In this document: piece by piece, positions 8,213 through 17,168 of the stretch
Layout of the letters: each line of letters starts with the position of its first letter
Numbering within the stretch: position 1 is the first letter of the stretch
NCBI GenBank assembly: GCA_018817165.1
Contig: JAHITY010000065.1
Span: 1-42,218, forward strand
Length of the DNA: 42,218 bases
DNA from: Candidatus Omnitrophota bacterium
Lineage (GTDB): Bacteria > Omnitrophota > Gorgyraeia > B26-G9
Direction of reading: 5' to 3'
Notes under the pieces: model-generated
Database searches by the model: none
Told to the model about the DNA's origin: nothing
Seen by the model: the letters and a program-made list of their open reading frames with translations, nothing else
Translations under genes and position numbers: made by a program

Positions 8213-10048
8213 ATGTTGGAGACGGGATTAGTCATAGGGATATGTTTTATTGTTTTTACCATTCTCGGGATGTTGCTTCAGTATTTTATTTCTGCGCATA
8301 AAAAAGTCATAAACTCAGTGGAAAGTCTTACTGAGCATGTTACTAATATTCCCATTCAAAGTTTTAATAAAGAAGGGATAATTCTTCTTTGGAACAGGGC
8401 ATCGGAGCTGACTTATGGCTATCTCCGCAAAGATGTTATTGGTAAAAAAATTACGGATATTCTCTTAGTTGAGGGCGAAGATGAGCAATTTATGGAAAAT
8501 GTTGCTCAGGTTTGTGATACGAATAAGCCCTTGCCTCCGCGTGAATGGGTGATGATCACTCGGAATGGACATAAGCGCTCAATATATTCGACAATGTTTC
8601 CTTATATTAAAGATGGTATTTGCGAATCAATATTCTGCATAGAAGTCGATATTACTGATATTAAGAATAATGAGGAAGGGTTAACTTCTTCCATGGAAAA
8701 GTATAAATCAATATTTGAGGGAGTCAATGAAGCGATTTATGTTATTGACCCGGTAAATAATAAAATAATTAGTGCTAATAAAAAAGCTTGTGAGCTTAGT
8801 GAGTATAGTAAAGAAGAACTTAAGAAATTATCAATTGAAGACTTAAGTTATGGCGATAAGGAAGTTTTAAGAATAAAAATAAAAGCAATTACTGCCAAGG
8901 CTTTTTATGAAGGTGAACAGCATTTTGAATGGCTAGCGCTGAAAAAATCAGGGGAAGTTTTTGAAATAGAAATTAATATGCAAAGAGGGTTTGTTGAAAA
9001 AAGAGAATGCGTGTTTGCCACAGTTCGGGATATAAGTCAAAGAAAAAGAATAGAAGAGAAATTAAAAGCAGCGGAAAAGCGTTATTCTGACCTTTTGAGA
9101 AACACTAGCTCTTTAATTTTTTCTTTGGATAATGACGGCTTGATCACGAGTATTAATTCAGCGGCTAATAAAGTATTAAAATATAAAAAGAATGAAATTA
9201 TGGGACATAATGTTTTAGATTTTTTACCTCAAGATGAACATCTAAAAGCAATAAAAATCATAGACGAAATTAAAAGTGGGAAAAAAAATAAAGATGCTGA
9301 GCTGCGTTGCAATAAAAAAGATAATAGTGAAATTGTAATCCTGCTCAATGCTTGGCCAATGTATGATAAAGATAAGAAAATTATCGGGATACATGGAGTA
9401 GCTAAAGATATTACTGAGCAAAAGAAAGTTCTTGAACGTATGCGGGAAATGGTCATCCAGATAGTTTCGATGCTTTCTGAAACAGTGGCGGTTGCTGATC
9501 GATATACTGAAGATCATTGCGAAAGACTGCAGGAGTTTTCGCTGAAAATAGGCGCGGAATTAGCTTTAAGTGAAGCTCAGATGGAGCATTTAAAATTCGC
9601 GGCTTTATTGCATGATGTGGGTAAAGTAGGCGTGCCGATTCATATTTTACTTAAAAAAGGAAAATTAACGGAAGAAGAATGGGAAGCAATTAAAGAGCAT
9701 CCGAAAAAAGGCGCGGATATTGTCCGCCAGTTAAGCGGTTTTGAAGATGTTGCTCTTATCATTGAGCAGCATCAGGAGCGGATTGACGGCAAAGGATACC
9801 CCTTGGGACTGCAAAAAGGTCAAATTAAAAAAGAAGCAACAATCATCAGCGTGGTTGATGCTTTTGATGCCATGACTTCTGATCGTCCTTATCGTAAAGC
9901 GATGAGTTTTGAAGAAGCAGTAAAAGAACTTAAGAAAAATGCCGGGGCTCAGTTTGATTCTGAAGTTGTCGATGCATTTATTAGAATTCTGGAAAAAGAA
10001 GCCGCAAATAAGCAAAAAATTCCGATTGAAAATTCTAAAAAACAATAA
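8213..10048 (+). CDS. Membrane-anchored PAS-PAS-PAS-HD-GYP protein, likely c-di-GMP phosphodiesterase
   Basis: 611 residues. One N-terminal membrane helix (about 5-28) is followed by three PAS domains (about 40-150, 160-280 and 285-410) of the sensor type, then an HD-GYP domain (about 420-590). Key residues seen: the first His in the DHCERLQEF helix, HDVGK with H467-D468, a second His in EHPKKGADI, and HQERIDGKGYP at 520-530. The common HHE is HQE here, a variant I believe also occurs in active family members. HD-GYP domains linearise c-di-GMP to pGpG or GMP; the PAS domains would gate this in response to a ligand, light or redox signal. It acts on the cytoplasmic face. It has its own promoter and no close partner gene. 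Three PilZ receptors in the window make a local c-di-GMP circuit plausible. It ends in SKKQ and lacks the (A/S)-I tail. Confidence 0.9.
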   Translation: MLETGLVIGICFIVFTILGMLLQYFISAHKKVINSVESLTEHVTNIPIQSFNKEGIILLWNRASELTYGYLRKDVIGKKITDILLVEGEDEQFMENVAQVCDTNKPLPPREWVMITRNGHKRSIYSTMFPYIKDGICESIFCIEVDITDIKNNEEGLTSSMEKYKSIFEGVNEAIYVIDPVNNKIISANKKACELSEYSKEELKKLSIEDLSYGDKEVLRIKIKAITAKAFYEGEQHFEWLALKKSGEVFEIEINMQRGFVEKRECVFATVRDISQRKRIEEKLKAAEKRYSDLLRNTSSLIFSLDNDGLITSINSAANKVLKYKKNEIMGHNVLDFLPQDEHLKAIKIIDEIKSGKKNKDAELRCNKKDNSEIVILLNAWPMYDKDKKIIGIHGVAKDITEQKKVLERMREMVIQIVSMLSETVAVADRYTEDHCERLQEFSLKIGAELALSEAQMEHLKFAALLHDVGKVGVPIHILLKKGKLTEEEWEAIKEHPKKGADIVRQLSGFEDVALIIEQHQERIDGKGYPLGLQKGQIKKEATIISVVDAFDAMTSDRPYRKAMSFEEAVKELKKNAGAQFDSEVVDAFIRILEKEAANKQKIPIENSKKQ

Positions 10049-10140
10049 AAATAAGCATGTATTTTGCCATTCACCCCTAAGCTGTATCACTATAAAGACT
10101 TACGTATTAAAAATCAACACTAGTTTTACCCCTTAAACCC

Positions 10141-10169
10141 TTGTAAATCAACAAAACCTATGGTATACT
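10141..10169 (+). promoter_or_regulatory. Probable extended -10 promoter for the 10276 operon
   Basis: TTGTAA (10141-10146), 17 bases, TATACT (10164-10169), with TGG directly before the -10 as in extended -10 promoters. It lies in the only sizeable gap before the three-gene run at 10276-16696. The leader would be about 100 bases. Confidence 0.6.
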
Positions 10170-10275
10170 TTAGCACCTTTATTTTATTTGGGATAAACCA
10201 TGTTTAAATCTCTATAAATAAAAGGGTTAACTATGGAAAATTTAATTTAGAACAATCAGTAATTAAGGGCTTTTC

Positions 10276-12477
10276 GTGATAAAAAAAGTACAGCGATCAA
10301 TAATCAATTTAATAGTTGTATTTATGCTGCAAGCATTCTTGCTTGTCAGCATAGCTTGCGCGGAATATTCTTCGATTCAAAGTTCTAATCTTAGTCCATT
10401 AGTAAATATATCTCTACCTGATTTTAATCAAAGTTTTAATGCGCTTTTTTCTGAGCAGGTAGCTGTTTTAAATCAAGCTGATACTATAAAAGCGAGGATA
10501 GAATTTAAAAATGATTTATATGAATATAAACTTGCATTTAAAGTGCTTTTCCCTGTGAAAATCCAATACCAGCTATTAAATGCTGTAAAACAAAATTTAT
10601 TAAAAAATTTAAGTGAGCAGGAAATCCTTGAGATCAGGGTTGAATATGTATCAGATGATTATATGTATCAGCTCTTTAATCAACAGGGAGAAAAGAATCT
10701 TAATGATCTGATTGGTAATGACAAATTAAAAAAAGCTTTGCTTCCTCCAAAAATTTCAAGGAACTGGTCGGGCTATACACTCAAAGCTTTAGGCTTAAAT
10801 ACTCCGAGAATTAAAAAAAATGAAACTCAAAAAGCCTATAAAAAAAGAATAGATCCAATAGTAAGAAGATGGTTGCTTAAGAGTGTTCTTGGTGTTACAG
10901 GCTATACTAGAAAACAACTTAAAGAAAAAACCACAGGCGCTCTTTGGATAATGTTTTATCGTTATAAACTTTGTCATGAATTTGGTTATAGATTATTCAG
11001 GGATATTAATGATAATAGGCCGGCTGAATTTAAAGTGAATATTGCAATTAAAAACAAAGAGCATATTGAAGCTTATATTGCGATAAGCGGGGAAGATTAT
11101 AATATGACAGTTAATCAGACTAAAGGTTTGGCTGTTGAATTATCAAATGTTGCTGATTTGCTGGAAATGGCTCGGCCTTTATCTTTTGATGAGCGTATTA
11201 GAAATCTGAAAAATACAACCGAAGAATTTAAAGGTGAAATGCATACGCTCCAATCCCAGACGCGGGATATGGATAGCGTTATTCAGGCAATTGATCTGCT
11301 GAAAAGAATAAAGAATATTGATTTAGCTGATTGGCAGAATGGGGTTTTAGCTGCAACTAAAGATAAAGTTAAACAAGAATTAATCTCTTTGGACGCTTGG
11401 TTGGCTCAATCCCCGGAATATTTTCAGAATAGATTGCAGGAAAAATATCAGGCGCATTTGTTGATTGATCAAATTGTTAAAGCAAGAGGTAAGATTGCGT
11501 ATAATGATTTTACTGCTGTGATTGATAATATCACCGAGGCGATTACATGTCTTGAGGCCAGAATAATTTTTCTTTTTGAAGGAATAAGTAAACGCAATGC
11601 CAGCTTATTTAAATATGCGGTAGAATCAAAGGACGATTATTTCTATGGCGAGGTTATTAAGAATACATTAAACATTTCTAAGGCAGCGGTTGAAAATGAT
11701 CTTTTGATTATTGCTTTAGGCAATATTGAGTATTTAGAATCGGAGATATTAGCAGAATCTACTTTTGAAAATAAGCGAGCTGCTTATCAGCCGGCAATTG
11801 AGGCAATAAGCCTTTTGCGCAATAAATTAGACAAGGCTGATAATGCCAAATCAGCAAGCACGGCGCTTCGTCTGATCAATCAAGTAGAAGCTGATAAACA
11901 GCAGGCAGTCGCTGGAATTATTGAGAGTTTAACACAAGCAAAAAAATGGGTTAGCAAAAGGAAGCTTACTTATTATGAAAAAGAGTTAGACGAGGTAATT
12001 GATGGTTTGGGAGAAAATACAGGATTGTATACTCTTATCAATAGTGCTTTAAATAAACTCAATAATTTGATTAAAAAAGTAAATAATTCTCCCAGTAAGA
12101 AAATGGATAGTGAGTTTAGACAACTGATAATCAAACAATTTATTTTACCAAAACAAAGACTTAATAATTTCGGATTAACAGTATTAAAACGGAATGATGC
12201 GATTAAAAAAACATTGCCTGGGTACAAGCTAGTTAGTCTTGATCAGACAGTTGCGGATTTAGAAAATGATTTTCAGCAAAAAAGCGGCTATGATTCTTAT
12301 GCGCAGCTGCAAACAGATTTGCTTGAGCAAATGCAATACGCCGTAAAGCTTCTAACCGAGGAAAGAAATAGTTCTTCGCGCAGGCATGGATTGGTTCCTG
12401 TGGGAGAATTGTTGCCTGATTTATTATGGCCAATAAATAAACAGTATCAAATGCAAATGATTGGCCAGGCCATATAG
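10276..12477 (+). CDS. Large helical signal-peptide protein of unknown function
   Basis: 733 residues from a GTG start; AAGGG at 10265-10269 is 6 bases upstream, and no better ATG precedes the signal peptide. The signal segment (about 8-29) ends in ACA, a type I cleavage site; Cys28 does not sit in a good lipobox. An NLSP box is at 38-41. The rest is mainly alpha-helical with coiled-coil stretches (about 300-600) and no motif I recognise. A region near residues 225-275 (LCHEFGYRLF onward) is more compact and could be a small domain. The C-terminus is MIGQAI and fits the shared terminal motif. It is the first gene of a probable three-gene operon, followed after 79 bases by the GAF/kinase-like protein. 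A structural or scaffold role is possible but not shown. Confidence 0.85.
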   Translation: MIKKVQRSIINLIVVFMLQAFLLVSIACAEYSSIQSSNLSPLVNISLPDFNQSFNALFSEQVAVLNQADTIKARIEFKNDLYEYKLAFKVLFPVKIQYQLLNAVKQNLLKNLSEQEILEIRVEYVSDDYMYQLFNQQGEKNLNDLIGNDKLKKALLPPKISRNWSGYTLKALGLNTPRIKKNETQKAYKKRIDPIVRRWLLKSVLGVTGYTRKQLKEKTTGALWIMFYRYKLCHEFGYRLFRDINDNRPAEFKVNIAIKNKEHIEAYIAISGEDYNMTVNQTKGLAVELSNVADLLEMARPLSFDERIRNLKNTTEEFKGEMHTLQSQTRDMDSVIQAIDLLKRIKNIDLADWQNGVLAATKDKVKQELISLDAWLAQSPEYFQNRLQEKYQAHLLIDQIVKARGKIAYNDFTAVIDNITEAITCLEARIIFLFEGISKRNASLFKYAVESKDDYFYGEVIKNTLNISKAAVENDLLIIALGNIEYLESEILAESTFENKRAAYQPAIEAISLLRNKLDKADNAKSASTALRLINQVEADKQQAVAGIIESLTQAKKWVSKRKLTYYEKELDEVIDGLGENTGLYTLINSALNKLNNLIKKVNNSPSKKMDSEFRQLIIKQFILPKQRLNNFGLTVLKRNDAIKKTLPGYKLVSLDQTVADLENDFQQKSGYDSYAQLQTDLLEQMQYAVKLLTEERNSSSRRHGLVPVGELLPDLLWPINKQYQMQMIGQAI

Positions 12478-12504
12478 TTATTAATGCCCTAAATTTCAGG
12501 TGTG

Positions 12505-12533
12505 TTCAAAACTAATAATCCCTAGGATATAGA
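12505..12533 (+). promoter_or_regulatory. Possible weak internal promoter
   Basis: TTCAAA (12505-12510), 17 bases, TATAGA (12528-12533), in the 79-base gap before the 12557 gene. Spacing is right but both boxes are imperfect. Confidence 0.25.
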
Positions 12534-12556
12534 TTGATAAAAGGATAAATCAGTAA

Positions 12557-14602
12557 ATGAAAAAAGTTAAACAGATAATTATAATTATTCTAATTCAAAT
12601 TCTTTTATGCGGGCAGCTAAGTTTTGCTGAATCTTTTTCGCTTAAAAACAATCATCTGATTGAAAAAGCGACATTGGCTCCGCAGGTTTATATTAATTCT
12701 GATTTATTTATTCAAGGGTTTGAGCAAAAGCTTACAAGTCGTGAAGAATTCTTAGGCAAGCGATATCCTTTTATTTTAAAAAAGGCTTCAGATTTATTAA
12801 ACTGTACTGAGGTTAGTCAAGTTCAGGATATTATGGAAAAAGTAGTTACTTTGCTTGGATTTGGCCGAGCCAAATTTTATGAAGTGATTAAGTTTGACCC
12901 AATTGAGAAAAAATGGCATATAAGACAGGAAATGAAAACCGCTTCAAAAGGTGAGTTTTCAGAAAGATATCGCGAAGAGGGCTTGGCAAGTGATGAAAAA
13001 GAATATGTGCTTAATCAAGCCAGCCGGGGCGGCTTAGACTTATTTCACGAGACAAATCGCTGGGCGCATTTAATTGGTGATCCTGTCGCTGAGGGAGCTT
13101 ATGTTAATCCCAAGCTTATTGCCTTGGATGCTGCAGAGTTTGGCCAAGACAAAGAGCAGCGAGTAAAAGAATTTCTCCATATAGTGTTGCGTAATTCCAA
13201 GGGCAAGATATTGGGGATTCTTAGCGTTGATAATTGGCAAAAACCGCTTGCTGGAAATCCGGAATTATCCGAGCCGATTCTTCAGCCCGATAGTGATAGC
13301 ATTCAAAAAATTAAAATCCTCACTATGTTTGCTCAGTTGAGTGGCTTGGCAATGCAAAGGATCCGGTTTAAGGAAAAAGAACAGGACATAGCTAAGCTGC
13401 ATGAATCAGAAAAAATTTTAAGAGAAATATTGCATGAGCTTTGGAATAAAATTTTTAGGATTAGAGCTCAAACTAGCAGCATTAAATCAAGGGGTATAAG
13501 GCAAAGAATTAAAGAGCAGGTTGTTGCGATTGAGAAAGCTTTTAAAAATTTTTCCAGAAGAGTTAGAGCGGGTAAAGTAAATATGAATATTGATCGAGTG
13601 TTAACCAAAGATGGACTGGTGGAAAGAGTTTTTCAGATTATTGAAGAGTCGGTAGCCTTGATTCGAAGTCAAGACATTGAGCAAGTAAGTAATTTGTTTT
13701 CAACATATGAGACTCAACTAGGAAAAGAATTCAGATCTGCGGGTAATGTTTTTACTCCTGAACAGCAAAATTATTTTGACTTTTTGAATGATTTTAAAGA
13801 ACTGGCAATTTATCAGACAGGTTTATTTGATCGGCAGGAACAGTTATTTATGATTCAGCAAGAAATACAGAAAAACTGGAATAAAATAGAGCAGGAAGTT
13901 ATTGATTTAAGAGAAAATAAAGATCCCGACGTTGAAATGGTATTCGAAAAAATTTTTGCGGCTTATCAGGAAGCTCAAATAGAATATAATAAATATACTA
14001 AATTATGCGAAGATCTTGCCGCGAATGGCTTTTTACAAAGATCATTTAATTATCAACAATTTAAAATCAGTGATCTGATCACCATTGTTAATAATAGATG
14101 GCTGGAAAATAAGTTAGAAAGTTCAATTAAAATAGCTCCGGCATTGCCCAGTATAATTACGGATAAAGAAGTTTTAATTTCAGTGTTTAATGAGCTGATA
14201 ATGAATGCTCAAAAGTATGGTAGCGGATTTGTCGGAATTGAGATAAATTTAGACAATGACGAAAAAGATTTTTTGCGCGTAGATTTTAAAACCAAAGGTA
14301 GGGGTATAGCCCAAAACGAATTGGGCAAAGTTTTTCAGGAGGAATACCGAGTTAATCAGTCTGATGGCTTGGGCAACGGGCTGGGACTCAACGTTGTGAA
14401 AAAGAATATTGAACGTATGGGCGGTGAAATCTCGATAAGCAGTAGCCGTTTAAGAACTGATTCTCAGGAAGGCGAGACAGTATTTACTTTAAAGCTCCCG
14501 GTAGTAAAACAAGCGGACTTAGCTAAAGATGATTTTTTAAAAATAGATGCATCTAGAGGTAAAATTGTAAATACTAATTATTTAGTTCAGATTTCAATTT
14601 AA
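12557..14602 (+). CDS. Signal-peptide protein with GAF and histidine-kinase-like domains
   Basis: 681 residues. Signal segment 5-24 ends in SFA, and a TLAP box lies at 39-42. Residues about 55-275 look like a GAF domain, closing with IVLRNSKGKILGILSVDN. A helical H-box-like segment has HELWN at 293-297. A helical linker follows, then a HATPase_c-like domain (about 500-660): N-box NELIMNAQKYG at 545-555 and G2-type GLGNGLGLNVVKK from 604. In the G1 box the usual DxGxGI is TKGRGI (579-584), so the adenine-binding Asp appears to be Thr. The architecture is that of a sensor histidine kinase, yet it carries an export-type N-terminus and no later membrane helix. ATP is scarce outside the cytoplasm, so it is either not exported or is a degenerate binding domain. 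No response regulator is adjacent. The C-terminus is LVQISI. Second gene of the operon. Confidence 0.85.
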   Translation: MKKVKQIIIIILIQILLCGQLSFAESFSLKNNHLIEKATLAPQVYINSDLFIQGFEQKLTSREEFLGKRYPFILKKASDLLNCTEVSQVQDIMEKVVTLLGFGRAKFYEVIKFDPIEKKWHIRQEMKTASKGEFSERYREEGLASDEKEYVLNQASRGGLDLFHETNRWAHLIGDPVAEGAYVNPKLIALDAAEFGQDKEQRVKEFLHIVLRNSKGKILGILSVDNWQKPLAGNPELSEPILQPDSDSIQKIKILTMFAQLSGLAMQRIRFKEKEQDIAKLHESEKILREILHELWNKIFRIRAQTSSIKSRGIRQRIKEQVVAIEKAFKNFSRRVRAGKVNMNIDRVLTKDGLVERVFQIIEESVALIRSQDIEQVSNLFSTYETQLGKEFRSAGNVFTPEQQNYFDFLNDFKELAIYQTGLFDRQEQLFMIQQEIQKNWNKIEQEVIDLRENKDPDVEMVFEKIFAAYQEAQIEYNKYTKLCEDLAANGFLQRSFNYQQFKISDLITIVNNRWLENKLESSIKIAPALPSIITDKEVLISVFNELIMNAQKYGSGFVGIEINLDNDEKDFLRVDFKTKGRGIAQNELGKVFQEEYRVNQSDGLGNGLGLNVVKKNIERMGGEISISSSRLRTDSQEGETVFTLKLPVVKQADLAKDDFLKIDASRGKIVNTNYLVQISI

Positions 14603-14629
14603 AATTTTAATATAAACAAAGATAAATCT

Positions 14630-16696
14630 ATGAAAAAATATAAAAATTTAATTTCAGTTTTACTATTAAATATATATTTATGCTTGAGCATTAATATTGC
14701 TATTGCGGGTAATATTAATTTTGATAAGACTACTTTGTCTCCGCAGGTTTCTGTGAATAGTTCATCTTTACAGGAACTAGTCAAATGGGTAGATTTAAAT
14801 AAGGAAAAGCAGGTTCCGGAAATTGAGTTTCTGAAAAGAGCGGTGTCGGGAAAATTAAGCCGAGAAATAAAACCTTTACCTCACACAAAGGAAAGTTTTC
14901 ATATATTTAAAAATGAGTTTCAGCAGTGGTTTGAAAGTATTGAAGATGGAACAGCACTTCATTTTGCCGCGCCTGGTGGAGGCGGAGATAGTCTGGGGAC
15001 AATATTTCTTGTTAAAATATTAAAGAATGTTTTTGAATCAATGGGCAAAAAGGATATTAAATTCAAAATAATTTTTCCAAGTATTAAGTATGGCAAAGAA
15101 AATCCTTTTGGTGGTGATTTAAACATTAACTATATTCAGGGCATAAGCCCAATAGAAATTGAGGGAGTGAAAAAATCGCACTTTTATAGAATCACAAAAA
15201 AATTAAAAGCGCGTATCCCTATGTTAGATAAAAACGGGAAACAGTTAGTTGTTAATGGTAAGCCTGTTTTTTTTGAGCAAGATTGGAGTGAAGGGAAGAT
15301 CATTGATCTGGCTAAAAAAGAAGGTGTTGAACTAATAATGATGGATATTACGCAAAAAGGTAATGATCTTCGTGCTCAATATGAGAAAATGACTGATGGT
15401 AAAAAAATTAAAACATCTTTTATCGATATGGGCGGGGATAGTTTAGCCCAGTTCCCGGGCCCGATTACTGACAATAATCATATTGAAGCCTCGATTGCTT
15501 CTCCGGTATCTGATCTTATGGGATTAGTTATTTTTGACGGGCCGGCTTGGATACTTGCTTTGGGAGGCGATGGAGAATCTTTAAAACAGACTCAAGAAAA
15601 ACATATTTCTGATTTGGTTATGAAAGATCAAATAGCCGGGATCTTTGATCTTGAACGATATCTTAAAAAGCGTTATCAGGACCCTGATGATACTATAGAT
15701 ATTTTTTCTGATATGGATGAATATTCAAATCTTTTTAAAAGTGAAGTCTCAAAGAATTTATTTGAAAGGTTGAAACTTCTGGCGCTTGAATTATCGGGAA
15801 AATCTCCGATTGAAACATACGGAGTGGCTAATTATACAGACCTTCTGCAGGCTCATGATAATATTCAAGCAAAAGTTTTGCGTTATGAAAAGCGCGAAGA
15901 ATTTACATCAAGGCTGTACTCGTCGATTATTGTTATTGATAGCACTAAAAGCATGCGGGATAATATAAAATCAAAGCAGGTCTTGGATGGGAATCTTACA
16001 TGGAATAAACTTAAAAGAATTTTGCGTGATGAATATAATTACTCAGCTGAGGGAATATATTATGTTGTGTATCGCTCTAAGATAAAAAATTTCTCAGATA
16101 TGTTTTATGACATGCTCAATAATCACGAAGCAAGTCCGGATGATATAATAAATATATTTTTTAATGAGGAGTTTGATTTGACTTATCAGCTTGCTGCTGC
16201 AAGAGCTTTTTATCGATATAGTCACTATATTAATGGAACTTCTCGAATTACTGAAAATATTGGAAATAGGTTAGTTAAAATGATGCAGGATGCGACAGAA
16301 GACCCTGATATGCGCCAGGAAAATGTTTTTATGATCGCGGAAATAGCTAAAACTTTGGGGATCATTGGTTATCAAAAGTCAATAAGCATCCTGGGTGATT
16401 TTATGGATTTTCCGAGAAAGTATGGACATTGGCCATTTTTTAATGTTTATTTTGAAAAGTATGCTTATGAGAGGATTAACGACACTGCTGAACGCTCAAT
16501 ACGAATGCTTATTGAAAAAGTGCTTTCCCAGGATGGTCCGATGGTCGCAGAAATGGTTTTTAATGAAATAAATGGGACTCATCCGGAATTTGTAAACTTA
16601 AAACAGAAAATTCAAGATGCAAAGAAAAATATGCTTGGCAGATCTAGGCTGAAGCAGAATGATAAAACGATCGCTTTAATCGAGCAATCAATATAA
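14630..16696 (+). CDS. Signal-peptide protein with DUF1152-like domain and helical-repeat C-terminus
   Basis: 688 residues, 27 bases after the previous stop, so probably the same transcript. Signal segment 6-26 ends in AIA, followed by a TLSP box at 35-38. The central domain has GGGGDSLG at 116-123, DMGGDSL at 266-272 and ASPVSDLMGL at 290-299. These glycine-aspartate blocks resemble the mainly archaeal DUF1152 family (a GGGGD near the start, then GGDslA and SPl-D). That family has no firmly assigned reaction that I know of, but the glycine-rich loop suggests nucleotide or phosphate binding. The last 200 residues look like HEAT-type helical pairs. The C-terminus is LIEQSI, fitting the shared motif. 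No strong ribosome binding site is visible upstream, consistent with translational coupling. Confidence 0.83.
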   Translation: MKKYKNLISVLLLNIYLCLSINIAIAGNINFDKTTLSPQVSVNSSSLQELVKWVDLNKEKQVPEIEFLKRAVSGKLSREIKPLPHTKESFHIFKNEFQQWFESIEDGTALHFAAPGGGGDSLGTIFLVKILKNVFESMGKKDIKFKIIFPSIKYGKENPFGGDLNINYIQGISPIEIEGVKKSHFYRITKKLKARIPMLDKNGKQLVVNGKPVFFEQDWSEGKIIDLAKKEGVELIMMDITQKGNDLRAQYEKMTDGKKIKTSFIDMGGDSLAQFPGPITDNNHIEASIASPVSDLMGLVIFDGPAWILALGGDGESLKQTQEKHISDLVMKDQIAGIFDLERYLKKRYQDPDDTIDIFSDMDEYSNLFKSEVSKNLFERLKLLALELSGKSPIETYGVANYTDLLQAHDNIQAKVLRYEKREEFTSRLYSSIIVIDSTKSMRDNIKSKQVLDGNLTWNKLKRILRDEYNYSAEGIYYVVYRSKIKNFSDMFYDMLNNHEASPDDIINIFFNEEFDLTYQLAAARAFYRYSHYINGTSRITENIGNRLVKMMQDATEDPDMRQENVFMIAEIAKTLGIIGYQKSISILGDFMDFPRKYGHWPFFNVYFEKYAYERINDTAERSIRMLIEKVLSQDGPMVAEMVFNEINGTHPEFVNLKQKIQDAKKNMLGRSRLKQNDKTIALIEQSI

Positions 16697-16698
16697 TT

Positions 16699-16815
16699 AT
16701 GAAAATGTTTAATAAGATAATCAGTTTATTTTTAGTGCAAATATTTTTTATAAAAAACAGTTCTAATTCGCCTGTTTTTATAGTACAACTAGAGATAAAT
16801 CAACTAGGAATCTGA
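16699..16815 (+). pseudogene. 38-codon signal-peptide-like remnant of a tagged gene, or a small ORF
   Basis: Two bases after the 14630 gene stops, an ATG opens a 38-codon frame beginning MKMFNKIISLFLVQIFF. This resembles the start of the HEEGH protein (FKIISCILIQTFL) and of the giant protein (RAISALIIQAFLL). It then runs into unrelated sequence and stops; no LSP box is present. The hairpin at 16753-16779 falls inside it. It looks like a decayed or truncated member of the same signal-peptide family, but a functional small membrane peptide is not excluded. Confidence 0.35.
16753..16779 (+). terminator. Probable terminator of the three-gene operon
   Basis: AAAAACAG (16753-16760) pairs with CTGTTTTT (16772-16779) around an 11-base loop. 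It can be extended outward with TATA on both sides and one bulge. It lies 57 bases after the stop of the DUF1152-like gene. Confidence 0.5.
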
Positions 16816-16918
16816 ACATAAAAAACAATTTTTAAAAGATTGAGAAAAATATTTAAAAGTGCTAATGCATCATGTTTGTTTTCAATGCTTTATGATTATG
16901 AAAAAGTTAAAAAAAATG

Positions 16919-16947
16919 TTGCTCAAATACACTTTTCGTGCTATACT
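16919..16947 (+). promoter_or_regulatory. Probable extended -10 promoter of the giant gene
   Basis: TTGCTC (16919-16924), 17 bases, TATACT (16942-16947), preceded by TGC (extended -10). The next 215 bases up to the ATG at 17169 form a long leader. The gap 16816-16918 holds no gene that I can see. Confidence 0.6.
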
Positions 16948-17036
16948 TAAAATGTATTAAAAAAGGCGGATGTAATAAATATATCTGCTTGAAAATAAAG
17001 AGACTTAGGTAAATTTACAATTTAATCTGAACAAAT

Positions 17037-17075
17037 GGTTGGGTGGGTGGGGTGAAAGTTAATTGAGCTTTCACC
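17037..17075 (+). promoter_or_regulatory. Leader structure of the giant gene: G-run tract and 8-bp hairpin
   Basis: Within the leader, four G-runs occur in a row: GG, GGG, GGG, GGGG (17037-17052). They are separated by one or two T in otherwise AT-rich DNA, the layout of a G-quadruplex. The last two G also begin a perfect stem, GGTGAAAG (17051-17058) with CTTTCACC (17068-17075). The two structures compete for bases 17051-17052, so a switch is possible. I do not recognise a known riboswitch class here. Confidence 0.4.
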
Positions 17076-17168
17076 TTATCCTGATTTTATATTTTTGCAA
17101 TAAGTTTGCGAATCTTGGAATTTAGGGGCCAAGGTGTAAGCACTTAAACCGTGTTTAGCAGGGGAAAT

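Noticed and set aside
10276-10370. Lipoprotein signal in the 10276 protein (Cys28)
   Set aside because: The residues before Cys are S-I-A, a poor lipobox, while ACA gives a good type I cleavage site.
16950-17168. A c-di-GMP riboswitch in the giant gene leader, tempting given the PilZ genes
   Set aside because: The conserved GEMM elements (GCAAA-type loops and tetraloop receptor) are not present; only a G-run tract and a simple hairpin are seen.
17151-17168. GTG at 17151 as the start of the giant protein
   Set aside because: Its nearest purine tract (17131-17136) is 14 bases away, while AGGGGAA directly precedes ATG 17169; possible but less likely.
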